DNA of 64,000 bases from Corinectria fuckeliana (lineage: Eukaryota > Ascomycota > Sordariomycetes > Hypocreales > Nectriaceae). Below the pieces are notes generated by a model, which was not told the origin of the DNA, made no database searches, and saw nothing but the letters and a program-made list of their open reading frames with translations. Positions 44,417 through 56,489 of this stretch are shown here, piece by piece; positions within the stretch are counted from its first letter, which is position 1; each line of letters opens with the position of its first letter. The DNA lies in contig WPDH01000137.1 in NCBI GenBank assembly GCA_019137255.1, positions 62,001 through 126,000 on the forward strand, given 5' to 3'. Position numbers and translations under genes: made by a program.

Positions 44417-45335
44417 TTATTGCCGACGGCTGGAAAATAAGTAGCTTGGGAGGGGGTGGTGGTTCCTCTTCCAAGTCGACTTTATGTCATGCGCTTGGGC
44501 CGTCGTTGCTTGTGCTTCAAGTTTTCGGATTCGCCGGTCACATTTCTTCATGACCTTCAGGGCGAAGTCGCTGACCTCTTCCAACGCAACGAAGTTGGGC
44601 GTCTTGGCAAGATCTTCCATGCGTGCTGCTGCCACCGAAGCGAGCATGCTGTGCAGCGCTGCGTCCCCGGTCGAGCTCCACGCGCTGCTGGCGACTTCGG
44701 CGAAGGACTCGGGTGTCCAGCTGGCCTTGAACACGGCCGCGATCCGCGCGTTTGCCGCCTTCTTGAGTTTGGGAACGTCGAAGAACTCGGCAATGGCGTT
44801 CATTTGGACGTGGGCGAGTAGCATGTTGGTCACATTTTCGGTTGGTACCGGGGGTGGTGTAAGCTTCAAGGAGAAGGTTGCGCCGGGGTCTGCTAAGAGA
44901 GTTAGGACTACTTGCAAGGGCCACAGTTTCAACGAAGGAGCTACCTGTCGGAATCAATGTCTCAGGGAGCATGACGAGGTCCGCTTCGCTGGAAGTCTCC
45001 TGCGTTTCAACTTCGTACTGGCCAGTGTAGAAAAAGGTGACCATGCGCTGGACCGTATCGTCGTCGAACTCGTTGACCTTGAACACATTGGTTCTGGATT
45101 CCTAGATTTCCATGTCAACCACCAGTTTGGCAGTACAGTCTCCCGTGACGCCAAGTACCTCGTAATCGTTTCGAAAGGCCGCGGCGATGACGGGGGACTG
45201 GGAGCAAACGACGGCTTTGTGGACGTGGAACTCGCGGCCCTCTCCCACGAGCGTCATGTCGCTGTAGTCTCCAGATTCCAACAGGTGGAACAGCACGGGA
45301 GAGGTGCCAGTCGACAACTTGGTGGTCGACGACAT
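44417..45335 (-). CDS. BTB/POZ domain protein
   Basis: Exons 45335-45159, 45101-44945 and 44889-44417 with introns of 57 and 55 nt give 268 residues. The BTB domain (PF00651) starts near residue 16 (LLESGDYSDMTLVGEGREF), with the core HVHKAVVCSQSPVIAAAFRN and later FDDDTVQRMVTFFYTGQYE. The linker then leads to an alpha-helical region: LLAHVQMNAIAEFFDVPKL, KKAANARIAAVFKASWTPE. Such stand-alone fungal BTB proteins are thought to mediate dimerisation or to act as Cullin-3 adaptors. There is no MATH or Kelch domain. The C-terminus is basic. The partner is unknown. Confidence 0.92.
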
Positions 45336-46740
45336 GCTGGATGGCCAGAAGGAAACAAACAGCTGCTGGTGGTGGTTTGGGTGAAAGAAGCAATCAGTGC
45401 AGCTTCAATCTTCTGTTCAACTCCACCGGTGGCTGAAACCTCGCACGTGACTCTGTACGAATATTAATGAGAAGCTATATGCAATATGGCAAACTATGTG
45501 CACACGCGATGTGCAGCACTGTATACGATATGCGATTACACGCAATGTGCACTGCCTGGGCTGCTAGGTCAATTGCTGGGCGGGCGGCTGCTGTGGGCGG
45601 CTGTCAGCGGCTGTGGGCAGCTGGCCAGGCTGTTGAGCAAGATGTTGCTATGGGCAGCTAGGCAAGCTGTCAGTGGCTAGATAGGCTGTGGTAGCTGGGT
45701 ATGCTATTAGGCAGGTAGTTATGTAGATAGCTGGTAGGCTATTAGGGAGGTGGCTCTTATTTAATCATGTTGAAATCCACACCAGATTACATCTATCCTC
45801 ACTCTGTCCAAGGTTCTTCTCGCTTAGAAACATGGCCTTACTCTTGCACCCCTGACGAGAATCGAACTGGGATTCCTTGGAGGTGCTGCCTCCTATGTCG
45901 ATATAGTTGTACGGGATGATAGTTGTGCGCGAGGCATTCCAGCTTGGGAAGCGGCTGCACTACAGCTGGTTTTAGAACCAGGAACCCAAAACAGTACCTG
46001 TCGCTGTTACGCCAGGAACTGCCGGTATTACTCCGATGTATATTACGTTGTCCTGCGAGTGGGGATTTTGTATGCCGTCGACAAGTGAAGGCATCCTCGG
46101 TTGGGCTACGCATCCAAGTTGAAGAATGAGTCGCACGCGCCATGCAGTGGAGGAAGCCAGGCCGGTAGCGTTGTATATGGCCAAATGAGGTTCACTTGTG
46201 TAACTAGGAGTCTTTATGTCTGCGTGCATGCGTCCGGTTGAGGCTTCAACCGCAACATTATGTAGTATCTAATGTGATACTTGGAAGAAATAGACATTGC
46301 CTTGCCGCCGACGATGATATCCGCCGTCCAAGAGAGCAGTCTCGCTTAGCCCTGGTATGCCCTGCCAGGGATGAATGGGGACTGGCCAATATTCTTTTCT
46401 TATTAAAAGAAGAGGTATAATATAGACTCGTGCTATTCGGGCTGTACCGTATATCTACTCGGGCTGCAAACCCACCCCTGCTTATTATGTTATTTGTTTT
46501 AACAAAGTCCTAATGCCCTATGGAGTTCTAATGTGCAGCAATGGTAGGATAAGAATACCACTGACAATAATATATCCCTCCATGTCATACATTTCCCGTC
46601 TAATCCACGACTATTCTCAAACACTGTTCACCATCACAGACAAGAACAAGATTTCCTCACCCATCTCTGGCTGGTCTTAGCTTCCCCGGATCTCTTAGAC
46701 GACAATCTCTTTCTGCAGGTACACTGCCATCTGGCGATGC
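45336..46740. other. Gene-poor stretch with degenerate GC-type tandem repeats
   Basis: About 45555-45755 holds a run of imperfect GGCTGTGGGCAGCT-like units whose periodicity fades to the right. A frame crossing them is probably a repeat artefact. About 45840-45880 has a T-loop-like string on the minus strand (GTTCGATTC) but its stem does not pair. No gene can be supported. Confidence 0.5.
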
Positions 46741-48448
46741 TCATGGGGAGGAGGCGGCACAGCTGAAGCACGGCTGGTGGGCATCGACCAGAACCTTTTT
46801 GACAACGCGTGCCACGCTATGAAGAAGACTTAATGGAAGGTTGCGATGCAATAAGCTACTGCATCCTTCCCTCCGGATCTGCCAAAGCGACACAGGATTA
46901 ATGACTTGACAGGGCAGTTTTAGATGATAGATTGCATCTCCGTGACATCTTATGACCCCTCGAATACACTCCAGCTTTAGTTGAAGTTCAGTAAAAGGCA
47001 GCTTCGAGGCAGCGAGTTGGCCTGACTTGACCACACGAGGACTCAACTCTAGATGCCACGTTCCGCGCCAAGTGACCGAGGCACTGTCTCTGTCTATACG
47101 ATATATAAACGCACAGGCATGTGTCGTTCCACCATTTCGAAGCACAAACGCGTGTATCCTGGGCATCTTCCGTACAAGGACCCCGGCTCGGCACAGCAAA
47201 GCCTCAATCTGCTCGCGCTTTTCCCAATCGTCCTGCAGGTGCTGCGATGTGAGCGCTAGAGATTGCAGATGTGCTCAGCTCCACGTCGACTGACAGTGTC
47301 GAACGAGTTCTTCGGCATTGACCATGAAGGAGATGGCAAGATGTTTTAAGTTATGACTTTTTGATGCGAAGATCGCACTAATTCCTTCGCTAGGATCAAC
47401 CAAATTATACCAGGTTATATGGGCTGGCTGCTTTGGAAATTGATCATAGAATTTATAGGAGTCCTCAAGTACTATTAATCTGTTGAGAGTATCCGGAAGA
47501 TTATTTCGCATTGCAAAAGAAAGACCTTTTTTTAAGTATCAGCGGTGGGTGATCAGGATGTATTTAACATGGTTAGAAGAAGAACTTTGTAATTCCTGCT
47601 GGCGTGGTGCGTACCTCGATCATGAAATTCTCTGTTCACAGCTTCATATGGCGCCCACGGCTCATAGGACAAATCCTCTAGAAGATCAAAGCTGCCGAGT
47701 AACAGGACCAATCCCGATGGAGAAATACAACGCCGGAGTTATCGACGGATAATGCGGCAAGTGACCGCTCTGACTAGAGGCAAAGTCTCGTGAAAGACTA
47801 ACCGAATAGGTCGGAAGAGCCGTTGTATAGCTGGTTTTGGAGGAGCTTTAACTTGTTGACCATGCATCTAGCCATGCTGCAGGTCATGATACGTAATCAG
47901 TCCTCCACGCATCCGACATTGCGTCCTCATCATGCTCAACATCATCGAAGGACAAGTACAAGTTCTTAAACTAATCTTCACAGTCGCTAGGAGAGTATAC
48001 ATTGGTCTCCAATGCCTAGTTTTGCTGGTCTCCAAGTACTGAGAATAGAAAAGAAATTCCATATCCCATCACTGACGATAGAGCTGATCCTGAGTGGTGG
48101 TGAACGTCGTTTTGAGCAACATATGGACGCGTATCGTGGTAATTCAACATTGAGACAGATATGGTGTACAATCTCTCTCCTTTGTGGCGAAACGATATAC
48201 TTGAAATCGTCGAGACAAGATACTCGCAGCTTCATCTCGTAGAAATTAACCTTCTTTAGAACGTTCTGCCATTCTCTGCATACAGACGCATGAGAAACCC
48301 AGCCAGGATGTTTTTGGTATGCGATTGTCGTCATATCGCAATCAAGGAAGATAATACATCTCCGAAGAGTGCTTTTGTCTGCCGGATCGAAGGTTAGGAC
48401 GGCAAGCTTTATGGACTGTTGAAGGTTCGAATTTTGAATCTTAGACAT
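46741..48448 (-). pseudogene. Decayed F-box-like/DUF6546-type gene
   Basis: Pieces appear in order on the minus strand in different frames: an N-terminal F-box-family-like segment (HASVCREWQNVLKKVNFYEMK, split here as HASVCREWQNV and LKKVNFYEMKLRVSCL; then HHICLNVELPRYAS and VSDGIWNFFSILSTW) at 48448-47987; a middle segment (FDLLEDLSYEPWAPYEAV) near 47690-47620; then LPDTLNRLIVLEDSYKFY and FASKSHNLKHLAISFMVNAE at 47511-47275; and a C-terminal segment (MPRIHAFVLRNGG) at 47199-46741. This order matches the fungal F-box-like proteins annotated with DUF6546, as I remember them. Stops and frame changes between pieces are too many for introns alone. Confidence 0.65.
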
Positions 48449-48960
48449 GTGCCATGTATAGAATTGTGTTTACCAGAATCGTGTGTCGTGTGTCGGAGCA
48501 AGTGAGGAGGTTGGTCAGGGTCTCAGATGGCGCAAGGCCTTTCCTTTGGGTTCGCGCGAGCTTGTGGTATGAAAAGTTTGACGCCGACTGAGTCATCTTG
48601 TTGGACCTTGAATACTTCGACGGGGATTGCGAGAAGTGCGGACCCGGCTGCTGGGAATGTTTTGGACTAGACAATGGCTACTACAATTCATGTCTCTTAC
48701 AATTGGCATGTCAACTGATGGTAAAGAACGTGCACCAGCTTGGTATGAGGCTTGCTGTAGTGTCTCGACCACATCTCCAGGACAGTGCCCTTGTCGGTGA
48801 CGTTGAGTTGAAACAAGACACTGAGCATGTTGCCTATGTGTGAATAGTCCGAGCCAGACCTCTTCCAATAATGAGTGGGAAGGGACATCATGTAGTATGA
48901 TAAATCAGACAGAGGATCGAAAAGGGGCAGGTTGCCATGTTGCGGCAGCTTTTTGCATTC

Positions 48961-49628
48961 CTACAATGCGATTCCTGTCCTTACATGATAAGAATTGGAG
49001 TGTCGGCCGTTCCGTCTCCGAACGGGCTGCATAGCCCAAACGGTCTGTAGAGCTTCCAGGCCACCGGTAATACTCCTGAACCCAGTATACTCGTACGTCA
49101 ACCTCAAACGATGTGAGAAGAACCCCCGGTGGTGTGGGAGAATGCTCTCCGCAGCCGCAATGAAGTACGTCCAAACAAGAGCATGAGCGTCTCTACTGTG
49201 AGAACCTAGCGGGAGTACCTTCTGCTGGAGCTGCTCTACGAGGTGAATTGATTCCTCATGAGAGGGGCATGGCTCAACCTGTCGTCGGTAAATACCGCAA
49301 GCATCCCCAATAGCAGCTCGGATAGTTTTGGTGCTCCTCGGAACCTGAGATGAGGAAAGGGTACGACGCGAATTCAAGGTAGTAGTCTGGTGGGCCGGTC
49401 AGGATCTCAAGTCCTTTCGTCTCATCCGTCAGAGGCAATCCAAAAAGCTGGAACATTTTGACCTGCTGCCAAAAGAACTCTCGGAGACTCAGTGGCAGTG
49501 CCATGACAGTTTCGGGGCACTGCGCTAAGCACGCTAGCATCTCTAGGAGATGCACATAGTTGTCGGCCGCTGTTATGGTCTCGCCGACTAGATGTATTGA
49601 AATTATAGCCTGATTTGCACAATCGCAC
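48961..49628 (-). pseudogene. C-terminal remnant of a fungal transcription factor
   Basis: Two overlapping frames carry protein-like sequence: LLEMLACLAQCPETVMALPL with LREFFWQQVKMFQLFGLPL (49555-49274), then ALVWTYFIAAAESILPHHRG with GFFSHRLRLTYEYTGF and GGLEALQTVWAMQ (49377-48961). The second matches the C-terminal helix region common in fungal Zn2Cys6 regulators (LVW-x-FVAAA-x-S, then H-R-D/G-F-F). There is no zinc cluster or start, and the frames do not join cleanly, though an intron ending at the CTCAG near 49345 cannot be excluded. It is probably a relic. Confidence 0.5.
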
Positions 49629-49796
49629 CTTCAGACCCTAACACCGACGTGCTGGGATTAGATGGGAGTCAAGTCTCCGAGGGGAGTCAGATCCTGTTAA
49701 TGCAGACAGACACGTGTGAGACAGTTGCTGTCAAGTTGACTCTGGAGTGAGGGTTTACAGACCAATCCGAGGCTACCACTACTGTCTACTACACTA

Positions 49797-51361
49797 CACT
49801 ACACTAGCCTCGGTTTCAAGGCAGGCTGCAGAAGAGATTCACGAATTACCATCGCCGCCCGTGCACCCTCCTCAATCGCACCATCAATGAAGCTGCGCCA
49901 ACCCAAAGCTTAGTCCGAGCTGGCAAAGACAACACTTTCTTGCCCGGCTCTCATATCCGCCAGATGGTTCGAAAGCAGGCCGGGGCCGGAAAAGAACCTA
50001 CCGCATGTCAGTCAGTAAAAGCTAGCCATGTGGGGGAAAGGAGTCCTACCAGGTACCCTTTGCGAACTCGTCCTTGGACTAATTCTAGAAGACCTACTTA
50101 TGTTAACACTGTCGATGCTACTTCATGTATGGAATTTGACCTACTATTCGTTCAGTGCTCATCGGAACAAGGCCTTGCAGCGCTTAAATAGTCACCTGCA
50201 CGTCTTCCTCTGGATGAAAGCGATTGTGTTGGCCTCCGAAGCAGACGATGTGGGTGTTTCCTGCTGGCGTGGTTCCATCGGCGAGCGCGTAGTAGAGCCG
50301 GTTGTGTGGGTAGCTGATGCCCGTGTATGAACGCAGCTCCTTCTCACTGACTTCCACGTAGACCTTGACGCACTGCTTCACATGGCCAATGTCTGCAGCC
50401 ATCTTCTTGCCACGCACCAGGGGAGGATCGAACTCGACTACGTTCAAGACGTTTAGCGGCATGGCGCTGGTGGCCTTTGCAGCCCTGAATTCCCGACCGT
50501 CTCGGGTTGTGACTGTATCACCTTCCCTGGAGTCGTTTATGCTTGCATCGGGAGAGTTGAAGACGTAGTGTCAAGTTCCCAGTCCCCAAAGCCTCGCGGA
50601 AGAACCAGATGGCAAAGCTGGACTGGCCCCCGCGGAACTTGTACTTGACGAGGTACCTGATGCATCCGTTGTATGAGTACTCGCCGAGAGCCCACCAGTG
50701 CAGAAACTAGAAAAGACTTGTAGTCTCGAGGGTGCCGCCGCTGCACAGAAGGACGAATACCTCGAGGCAAAGCCGTTCATTCGGTATAAGAGAACCTTGG
50801 ATCTAGGCGAGGCGGGAAGCGACTGATACTTGGTCTTACTGGAGGGCTTCTGGCGTGAAGGTGGCGTTGTGGGTGAAGGGAATGACGCGTTTACCGAACT
50901 CGCCATCCATGTTGACCAGTTTGCGAAGCCCGGACTCCATAATGGATTTTTACCTGGATGAATGAGGATCAAGATGGCTCGACAGATTGAATACGGCTCA
51001 TGACAGACCTTCCCATCATGGCCCCCAGGTGCCACCCATCTCAAAGGGGTAGCCGTCAATGTTGGACGACCAGGAGCGCCCGCCGATACGATTGCGGCCT
51101 TCTAAGAGAAGAACATTGAGACCTGAGATTATCCATTACCAGCAGACCGCGATAGAATCCGGGGCGGTGATAATACCAGCCAAAGAGGCATCTCGCGTGG
51201 CGGTGAGACCGCATTATCCCGCCCCAACAATGACGACGTCGAAAACCTTGGGAGTCCTGCCGTTTATGTTAGTTGGTGGCTGAATGGCCCCGATGCAAGG
51301 GACACTCGCCTTGGGGCCGGCCTTGGCCTGGCGTCCAGGAGAAGCCATCCCTTGAAGCCAT
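49797..51361 (-). pseudogene. maoN-like: Decayed monoamine oxidase N-type flavin amine oxidase
   Basis: The start at 51361 reads MASRDGFSWTPGQGRPQGE, as in fungal MAO-N, with a 49-nt intron (51257-51305). Next is the FAD-binding motif FDVVIVGAG, broken by TAA at 51214-51216 where Tyr is expected, then CGLTATRDASLAG. After a second intron comes LNVLLLEGRNRIGGRSW and GYPFEMGGTW. Downstream fragments keep order in shifting frames: FVLLCSGGTLE, EFDPPLVRGKKMAADIGHVK, SYTGISYPHNRLYYALADG, TTPAGNTHIVCFGG, SKDEFAKGTW and finally ALGWRSFIDGAIEEGARAA near 49850. Family role: oxidation of primary amines in amine catabolism. With several stops and frameshifts it cannot make enzyme. It faces a permease pseudogene 521 bp away. 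Confidence 0.85.
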
Positions 51362-51882
51362 GGTGTCCGAGTGGGATTTTATTCTGCCTTTTAGCTGAAT
51401 AGAATGGACTTTTAGAGGAGAAAGCTGCTCTTTTGTAGTTTCGGCAATGGGAGAGTAACTTCGGCAAAGAATCTGCCAGTCGCAAATGCAAAAGGCCAGA
51501 TGGAGAACGAAGATACAACCCAATCCTCATTCAGGAAATTTGTCGAGCATGAGGGATAAATAGTCAGTGTACTGGTTCAGGCTTTCTCCCGAAATTGCCA
51601 CATTGAGTCAAGACTATTCCTGGCCTATCATTATGTAGACTATTAGCTGCCCTTTGTTGAAACGGTACTGAAGCATATCAGCATCGTGATAAGGACGGAC
51701 GCGCCTTGATAGATGGGCAATGGTTACACAGGCCGGGTTTTCGGCGTCCGGGTTCCATGATATCAACAGCGGTCGTGTAGCACGAGAATGATAAGCAGGC
51801 AGCTTGGTCGGGCAACATAAAGCCAACAACTCCCGCTCAAGCCCAAGTGCAACTCATCTACGGCTTTTCGCTTCTTATTAAA

Positions 51883-53296
51883 ATGATGACCTCGACCACA
51901 TCTGACGCAACCGAGGGCCACCTTCCGCCGCGGCTGTCTAGGCTGACTATGGTGGCAATGGCCTTTGCCATTCTCAAGTACGTATCTTCGCACGCTCGCG
52001 AATGCGACTCGTCACCATCGCTGACCCGATATCTGTACTTGCAGCACTTGGATCGCGCTGGCCGGGTCAATCGGGCTGATTCTTCCGTCCGGAGGCGATG
52101 CCTCGCTCTTGTACGGCTTTCCCTTCTGTGTGTTGTGCAACTTTGCTCTCACAGGCAGCCTGGGCGAGATGGCTGCCATTTGGCCCACGACGGGTGGCCA
52201 ATATCACTTTGTGTATGTGTTGTGCACAGATAAATGGAACCGGATCATGGTACTGTACTTGGCCTATGGCTCGGTGCACGGCTGACTGACTGACTGACTG
52301 ACGTTCCATGCAGAGCTTGTTGGTCGGCTGGACCAACATTGCCGGCTGGCTGGTCGTAGTAACAGTCCAGGCTTTCTTCGCAGGTAAGTGGCCCATATCG
52401 CTTCTGTATTTGTACCAAGGGCTCCTACAGCCCAGTTCCTCTGTGCAGCGGCCATAGCGGCTTCCATCGAAAAGTTCGCAATCACGGCGTGGAGCACCTA
52501 TCTCATCTACTTGTCCATCATTGGTTTATCGACTGCTGGCAATATATGGGGAAACAGAGTACTGGGACGATGGAACGACTTGGCTTGTGAGGCTTCATCT
52601 TCTAGGACAACTCCATCTATTCGCTAACCATGGGGCAGTATTCTGGTCCATCCTTGGGGTGGTAGTCCTCGGCATTATCCTCCTCGCCATGTCGAAAAAG
52701 ACCGATGCGAGCTACGTCTTCACCAACTTCAACAACGAAACCGGTTGGTCTGACGGCATGGCTTGGGTCCTTGGCCTGCTGCAGTCAGCCTTGTCACTCA
52801 TCGGCTTCGGTGTTATTCTCCACATGGCTGAAGAGATGCCGAAGCCTGCTAGAGATGCTCCTCGAGCCATGATCTATGCCATTGCCGTAGGTGGCGTCAC
52901 GTAAGAGTCCCTATTGCAGATGAAAGACCCGGCCATGTTGACCGTGGCAATGGGACTGCCTTTATCCTTATCATTCTGTTCTGCCTCGCGGACCTCACAA
53001 CCATTGTTTCGACGTCCACAGGCGTGCCAATTGTCGAGCTCATCCACCAGGCGACAGGAAGTCGTGCCGCTGCAACCGTTTCGACTCTAATGATAGGCAT
53101 ATGCCTCCTCAACGGCACCAATGCCAGCATGACGAGCGCCAGTCGACTGCTTTACTCCATGGCAAGGGACAAACCGACAAAGGCATCGTCTTCCACCAGT
53201 ACTTCTCGCATATTCAGCCTGGCCTCGATGTTTGGTACTCTGATAGAGACAAGCCGGTTCCGGATTCCCATTGGCCTTCAAAATAACAGCATTAGC
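51883..53296 (+). pseudogene. Decayed APC-family amine/GABA/choline-type permease
   Basis: The first exons are intact and join in frame: 51883-51977, 52045-52249, 52314-52383, 52431-52586, 52639-52900. They give LTMVAMAFAILNTWIALAGS, GSLGEMAAIWPTTGGQYHF, SLLVGWTNIAGWLVVV, GNIWGNRVLGRWND and GLLQSALSLIGFG. The next intron starts at GTAAGA (52901), but where the acceptor should be (before TGGGACTGCC, 52951) the sequence is CAA, so the AG is lost. A frameshift near 53165-53185 separates RLLYSMARDK from GIVFHQYFSHIQPGLDV. The last membrane helices are absent. Family role: uptake of GABA, choline or other amines at the plasma membrane. It is divergent from the MAO-N pseudogene, as expected of a catabolic pair. 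Confidence 0.85.
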
Positions 53297-56200
53297 CACG
53301 TCCTCCGGTGAGCCTCGGCCGACTGCATACCTTTCCCGACCCACTCTTGCATAGGTGTTTTAGCAGTCCCAGCCTACTTGCGATGCTTCGAACTGCCCTG
53401 AGACGAATCTTTGGCGAGAGCGGAACCTGAAGCCCCTTGTCCAGTCGGAAGTCGGTGCCTCGGGGGCACAAAAGAGTAAGGTGGTTTGTCCGCCTGACGC
53501 GATGTGAGGCCGACGCAAGGAGGACCGGTTGGAGCAGCCAGAGTGCTACTCAACAGGCAAGAGGAGATGAAGGCGATGGGCTTCAGTCTGGTGGAAGATG
53601 ATGGTTTGACGTTCTGAAGGATATTGATGGCTAAAGACTGAAAGTGAGAAAAGAGACTGGGGACGATGAAATGAAACAAATTTCCTAGCGGCGACAGCCA
53701 CCCCTTACATTGCAAATGCTTTCATCAAAGGACCTGGTAAATCGGCTGCTTGCGCTTTCTGGCTTTCAGCCACAAAACACAGCTTCACAACGAAGGCTAT
53801 TGGAACGTGCAGCTTCATCCCGAGAATTCCAGTCTCCTGCCATCCTGGGTGACTACGGGTAAGCTGTGGTCGGGGATTCGGATGGGGGTATGGAAGCTTG
53901 AGTTCGAAAGGTTTGCTTACGCTTTGGCTTGAGTGAACATGTTTCATGGCATAGGACCAAGGGAGGAAGATGAGTTGAGTGGTTGCCGAAGCAGAACTTG
54001 TAGACCTAGACGTCAGCAAAAGGGGGTTTAATCAATGACTTAGGTGACAGTAGATAAATGCAAAATGAGCCTATTAGACTCCCGACACCGTCTTTAGCGT
54101 TGGCACCGTGATATTGCATTTGCTAGAGAGGTCACATCGACTGCAACAAGTCATACTACATCCACCCTACGCTGAACCACCCCCTTCAACCTATATATGG
54201 TGAAGTGGACCCTTAAATCCCGGAACCGGGTCCCATGCAGGAGTAGGAACTGCCTCGGCCTCCTCTCTTAGAGATAAGCATCTCTCTTCATCTCTGCTAT
54301 ATTCGTTCTTCCATTCCTGCTTCTGACGTCAGTGACATGGTTTGCGCGTTGGGAGGGAAACTCACCTTTCAACACACGCCGATATCTTCGTATCGTCCTG
54401 GGAATCCCCCGCGCAGTGCGATACTCCGCGGGGCTGATGATTACGTCGCTGGCATCCATGCGGATATTGTAGCCGTGTCATTCATTCTCAGATGGTCCGA
54501 CTCCGACAATAGCGAGGACGGTCCCTGAAGTACGGCTCGTTCGGTTAGTCGCGGCAGCAAACAACCAATGATGTAGGTTGCAATCTGTACAATTCGTGTG
54601 TGTTACTACGGAGTATGTAGGATGGAACTGATGTCGCGGAATTGCTCCCCATGCTCCCCGGCCCGGATCAAATATCCCGATTGTAGATTAGAGCATCATG
54701 CTTGTAGCTTACCCCCCTTCGCCTGCGGTTGGCCTCGAGAAGCCCGTTGTCTCTTCTCCAAGCGGCCGCGGCAGAACACCCCTTTACACTAGCATGGAGA
54801 GCCTGCAATTCGGTACGACCCGCGTTTTGGTTACGCGGTAGACATCGGGCTTTTGCATCTTAAACTGCGAGTTATCGTTTGCGTAGACTGCGTGGTCGCA
54901 AACGCGACGAGATATTGCTGGGTTTATGTCTTTAACCCTCCTGTACATCGCTCCCTCCTCCCATGGCTAACTGGATCTAGTAACAATACTCGATGCTGAG
55001 CCGCTGGATGCCCTTTGACAGGAGGTTGAAGAGATGGGTATCTAAACCGTCACCGGATATAGATGCCGTGATAGAAGCGGACATGGGTAGCCGCTTGGGA
55101 CGGAAGACTGGATTGGTTCCGAGTTCCACGCTTCTGGCTTCTGGCGCCGGGGTATTAGTGGCAGCCGCATGAACGACATCCGATTGGATAGCCGGGGTTT
55201 GTTTTTGACCTCTTGTTTCCGTTCTGACATGTATCGTGTCGCGGCAACGATACACAGGAAGCAGCCTGGGACGACATATTTCACAAGAGATGGCTATGAT
55301 GTTCGCATGGGGAGTCTTCCATCGGTAGCAACGCAGCTTGTAGGACATTTTTCCCTCGGGGCCGCCCCTGGATAATGCTCTCATTTGGCCGATCGGCATC
55401 GTGGCAAAGGAACCTACAGGCCACCACAGCGAAGAGCGCGAATGCATCATCACCAAACTGGAGCCACTGGAGCATCAGTTCAAGCTGAAGAACTTCTGCA
55501 GTGTTAAGAAGCATCCTGTCAGAAGCTGGGCGAGGGCGGACCTGGGACTTGAGTATGCGGACAACGAAGCTGTCTTATTTGGCTATCAATAGGATACTCG
55601 GTGAAACAAAGACTACTAGCCGAGGGGCCCTATTTATTACGTGGTCTCCTGATTGTGCTAGATCATCTCGCTAGACCGCTTCTCTCCCCACTCGGCACAG
55701 CGCTCACTTGCCCTAGCGTCCCAATTGTCGACGTTATCCGCATACCTCTCTCCCTCAGCGCATCCGCGGGGATATGGGCACGCTGGGAGATAACGCCGGA
55801 GCAGCAAGTCGTCTACCGGCAGTAGATTATTTGGGACTGATTCCGGATGTTGGCGTTTGTGGCCTCGTCCAGGAGCGTTGGATCCTTGGGGCGGAAGGAT
55901 GTCACATCCACGGGGGCGAGCCCTTGTGCCACGCAAGCAACCCACTCCAAAGAGTAACCGAGGTAGATCAACCACACCCATGGCGGCCCATTCAAGACGC
56001 CGACATCTTTGCTGACCATGTACAAGGGCTCAGAGCGAGTCGATTCATCCAATAAAGCCCTTTATCAACCTATCTCGCCTCCGCTCCGCGATCTACTGAT
56101 AGAAGTCTCATAGGCTAAGAGGAAAGAAGAGCATTTAAAGCGTGCCCTATAACGCTACTCTAGTCTAATCTTGAACATTGTGAGGGGGAGGGATCCTGCA

Positions 56201-56489
56201 AAGACAACCTTATAGAGAGATATGGCGAGGGCAAGATGCGATCTTAGTCGACGGTGCATTAATTCGCGACGACTCGACGAGTATGAGCTACGACGATTCC
56301 CGTCAACTGTCACTATCTTCTCAAAGTCTCGGGTAGTTTCACATGACGGTCTTGAACTATCTGCCCTTTAGAAATCCGCCCGAAACATTTATTTAATCAT
56401 CCAAAACGAGAAGAAAGAAGCCATTGTTGCTGCTCCCTGAGACAATGACACCGTAGATGAGCAGCATGGCGACCAAGGCATAGACACCA
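53297..56489. other. Gene-poor stretch, 3.2 kb
   Basis: No gene can be supported. Frames on the minus strand at 54977-55456 (159 codons) and 53374-53715 (113 codons), and on both strands near 55660-56050, look partly protein-like but show no motif I recognise; they may be older relics. A TACGGAGTA-type motif common in fungal intergenic DNA occurs near 54610. Confidence 0.5.

Noticed and set aside
45838..45900. tRNA gene on the minus strand suggested by a GTTCGATTC T-loop string
   Set aside because: The bases around the loop do not form a 5-bp T-stem, and no D-arm or acceptor stem could be found.
54977..55456. 159-codon minus-strand frame as a gene
   Set aside because: It has no motif, no plausible splice partners and mixed-quality composition. 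At most an old relic.
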